Assembly (NCBI GenBank): GCA_947441325.1
Contig: CANETR010000133.1
Coordinates: forward strand, 1-6,349
Direction of reading: 5' to 3'
DNA: 6,349 bases
DNA from: Saprospiraceae bacterium
GTDB lineage: Bacteria > Bacteroidota > Bacteroidia > Chitinophagales > Saprospiraceae
The position numbers were made by a program, and so were the translations under genes. Positions within the stretch are counted from its first letter, which is position 1; each line of letters starts with the position of its first letter. This document shows positions 4,693 through 6,349 of the stretch, one piece after another. The notes under the pieces are model-generated. The model had not been told where the DNA came from. It made no database searches and saw nothing but the letters and a program-made list of their open reading frames with translations.

Positions 4693-6349
4693 TCATCCCT
4701 GATTTTTCTTCATTACCATTGTCAGAATAGTTGCCAGTGCAACGGTCTCTCCAGTTTGGTCATAAATATCAACCAACCATTTTACAATACCTTTGGCTAT
4801 GTCTTCGGGACTTCTTTTTTCCTGATCAACTTTTTCTTTTACGGTCAGGCGAACACCAATGGTCATTCCTGGATAAACAGGTTTTACAAAGCGGCATTCA
4901 TCCAGTCCGTAATTGAGCATTACAGGGCCTTTGCGCGGTTCTACAAAAAGACCGGCGGCTTTAGACAATACAAAATATCCGTGTGCAACTCGCTGTTCAA
5001 AGATGGTACCTTCCAATGAAGTGGCATCCATGTGCGCATAAAAATTATCGCCGCTCACATTGGCAAAATTGTGAATATCGGTTTCCGAAACGGTGTGTTT
5101 ATGTGTTATCCAGGTTTCGCTAATGCGCAGGTCTTCGAAATGCTTGCGGAAAGGATGCACATCGTCCTCGATATATTTGGCACCATATTGATGCACCTCA
5201 GTAATGGCCGATAGGGTAGTGGGTGTGCCCTGAATGGCTGTTCGTTGCAGGTAATGCATCACGCCACGCATACCGCCCATCTCCTCTCCTCCACCAGCAC
5301 GACCGGGACCACCATGTGTAAGCAAAGGCATAGGAGAACCGTGGCCTGTACTTTCCTTGGCCGATTCTCGGTTCAATACCAGAATTCTTCCGTGATGTGT
5401 TGCTGCGCCCAGCACAAATTCTTTAGCAATTTTATCATCGAAAGTAGCAATGGAAGTGACCAATGAGCCCTTGCCCATCTGAGCCAATTCAATGGCTTCG
5501 TCCAGATTTTTATAAGGCATGACCGTACTTACAGGACCAAAGGCCTCGATGCTGTGCACCTTCAGGTTTTGGAAAGGATTGCTGTTCACCATCAGAATTG
5601 GCGCCATGAAAGCACCCTTGTTTTTGTCGGCACCAATCACTTCAAAATCATCGAGACTGCCGTAAACAATTTGTCCTTCCTGTGCAAGTTCCCTAACCTT
5701 CGATTTTACTTCCTCTACCTGTTCGCGGGTGACGAGCGGGCCCATGCGTACGCCTTCAACCGAAGGGTCGCCCAGACTAGTCGAGGCCAATTGCTTGCCA
5801 AGCGCTGCCTGAACGGCATCGACCAGATGCTCTGGCACAATAATTCTGCGTATTGCAGTACATTTCTGTCCCGATTTTACCGTCATCTCTTTGCGCACCT
5901 CTTTGATGAAAAGGTCAAATTCCTCCGTTCCGGGCTCAGCATCAGGGCCAAGCACCGAACAGTTTAGTGAATCGGCCTCCATATTGAATGGCACTGAATT
6001 ATTGATAATAGCAGGCAAAGTTTTCAAAAAAGCTCCCGTATGTGCCGAACCTGTAAAGGTGACAATATCCTGCGACATCACCGGGTCGAGAATGCCTACT
6101 CCTGAACCGCAAACAAGCTGTAGCGCACCATCTGGTAAAATCCCAGATGCGATAATATCTTCCACCATCAGCTGAGTCAGATAGGAGGTCTGCTCGGCAG
6201 GTTTTACAATGGCGGGCATACCTGCCAGGAAATTCACGGCAAGTTTTTCGAGCATCCCCCAAATAGGAAAGTTAAAGGCATTGAGATGAATGGCTACGCC
6301 ACGCTTAGGCACCATAATATGATGGCCGATAAAAGTACCTTCTTTGGAA
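4693..6349 (-). CDS. paaZ: Bifunctional oxepin-CoA hydrolase / semialdehyde dehydrogenase PaaZ, N-terminus outside window
   Basis: The frame is open from the right edge to the TGA at 4695-4693. It includes 11 codons upstream of the Met at 6315, so that Met is internal. In phenylacetate catabolism PaaZ hydrolyses oxepin-CoA with its C-terminal MaoC-like hydratase domain, then oxidises the aldehyde to 3-oxo-5,6-dehydrosuberyl-CoA with its NADP-dependent aldehyde dehydrogenase domain. Numbered from the Met at 6315, the dehydrogenase part (about 1-365) shows [25 protein letters not shown] (87-94), the general base E113 in NMEADSLN, the nucleophile C152 in SGQKCTA, EAFGPV (257-262), and the PaaZ-type [16 protein letters not shown] stretch. 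The hydratase part (about 383-540) has [10 protein letters not shown] with the catalytic pair D423 and H428, then [10 protein letters not shown]. The E-to-C spacing of 39 agrees with the E. coli enzyme as I remember it, and suggests about 130 residues lie beyond the edge, giving about 680 in all. All visible catalytic residues are intact. No other paa gene is in the window. It is the most GC-rich gene here. Confidence 0.95.
   Translation of the reverse strand, partial: SKEGTFIGHHIMVPKRGVAIHLNAFNFPIWGMLEKLAVNFLAGMPAIVKPAEQTSYLTQLMVEDIIASGILPDGALQLVCGSGVGILDPVMSQDIVTFTGSAHTGAFLKTLPAIINNSVPFNMEADSLNCSVLGPDAEPGTEEFDLFIKEVRKEMTVKSGQKCTAIRRIIVPEHLVDAVQAALGKQLASTSLGDPSVEGVRMGPLVTREQVEEVKSKVRELAQEGQIVYGSLDDFEVIGADKNKGAFMAPILMVNSNPFQNLKVHSIEAFGPVSTVMPYKNLDEAIELAQMGKGSLVTSIATFDDKIAKEFVLGAATHHGRILVLNRESAKESTGHGSPMPLLTHGGPGRAGGGEEMGGMRGVMHYLQRTAIQGTPTTLSAITEVHQYGAKYIEDDVHPFRKHFEDLRISETWITHKHTVSETDIHNFANVSGDNFYAHMDATSLEGTIFEQRVAHGYFVLSKAAGLFVEPRKGPVMLNYGLDECRFVKPVYPGMTIGVRLTVKEKVDQEKRSPEDIAKGIVKWLVDIYDQTGETVALATILTMVMKKNQG

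Noticed and set aside
4678..6262. Several plus-strand frames and one alternative minus-strand frame across paaZ
   Set aside because: They overlap the paaZ frame, which has all its catalytic motifs. The shadows are Cys/Phe/His-rich and resemble no family.
6313..6315. Met at 6315 as the start of paaZ
   Set aside because: The frame stays open upstream to the window edge with family-like residues (GTFIGHHI), and PaaZ proteins have about 130 more N-terminal residues.

Overview
The window looks like a chromosomal segment of a member of the Bacteroidota. Three things in the sequence point there. The left-edge protein carries a Por/type IX secretion (T9SS) type A C-terminal sorting domain. The promoter-like sites match the phylum's TAnnTTTG -7 element. 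The minus-strand pair in the middle is of a type common in this phylum. No genus can be named from the sequence alone.

Layout, left to right. (1) Positions 1-2078, minus strand: the 5' 692 codons of a large secreted protein. It has a signal peptide, a jellyroll/MAM-like N-terminal domain, Ig/CARDB-like middle domains and the start of a T9SS type A sorting domain. The gene runs off the left edge. (2) 2079-2258: an AT-rich divergent intergenic region with one good -7 element pointing right. (3) 2259-3323, plus: a secreted protein of three tandem lipocalin-like domains. (4) 3373-3645, plus: a small exported or membrane-anchored protein of unknown function. (5) 3707-4571, minus: a two-gene cassette resembling type IV (AbiE-like) toxin-antitoxin loci. 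A DUF6922-like protein comes first, followed by an overlapping AbiEii-type nucleotidyltransferase. (6) 4693-6349, minus: the 3' 551 codons of paaZ, the bifunctional ring-opening enzyme of aerobic phenylacetyl-CoA catabolism. Its 5' end lies beyond the right edge.

The most notable signal is in the cassette. The nucleotidyltransferase keeps its catalytic motifs in one frame. The N-terminus expected for the family, with its own ATG inside the upstream gene, lies in another frame and ends at a TAG after 22 codons. One missing base near 4237-4243 explains both. The toxin-like gene may therefore be a fresh pseudogene, a sequencing error or, less likely, a recoded gene. The cassette has its own promoter-like sequence between it and paaZ, overlaid by a 10-bp direct repeat at a 21-bp period that could be an operator.

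Base composition differs along the window. The edge genes are moderate (sampled 60-base lines are about 43-58% G+C) while sampled lines between about 2300 and 4600 are about 27-33%. This fits, but does not prove, an acquired or fast-evolving accessory segment between two more ordinary genes. I found no tRNA, rRNA, insertion sequence or CRISPR array.
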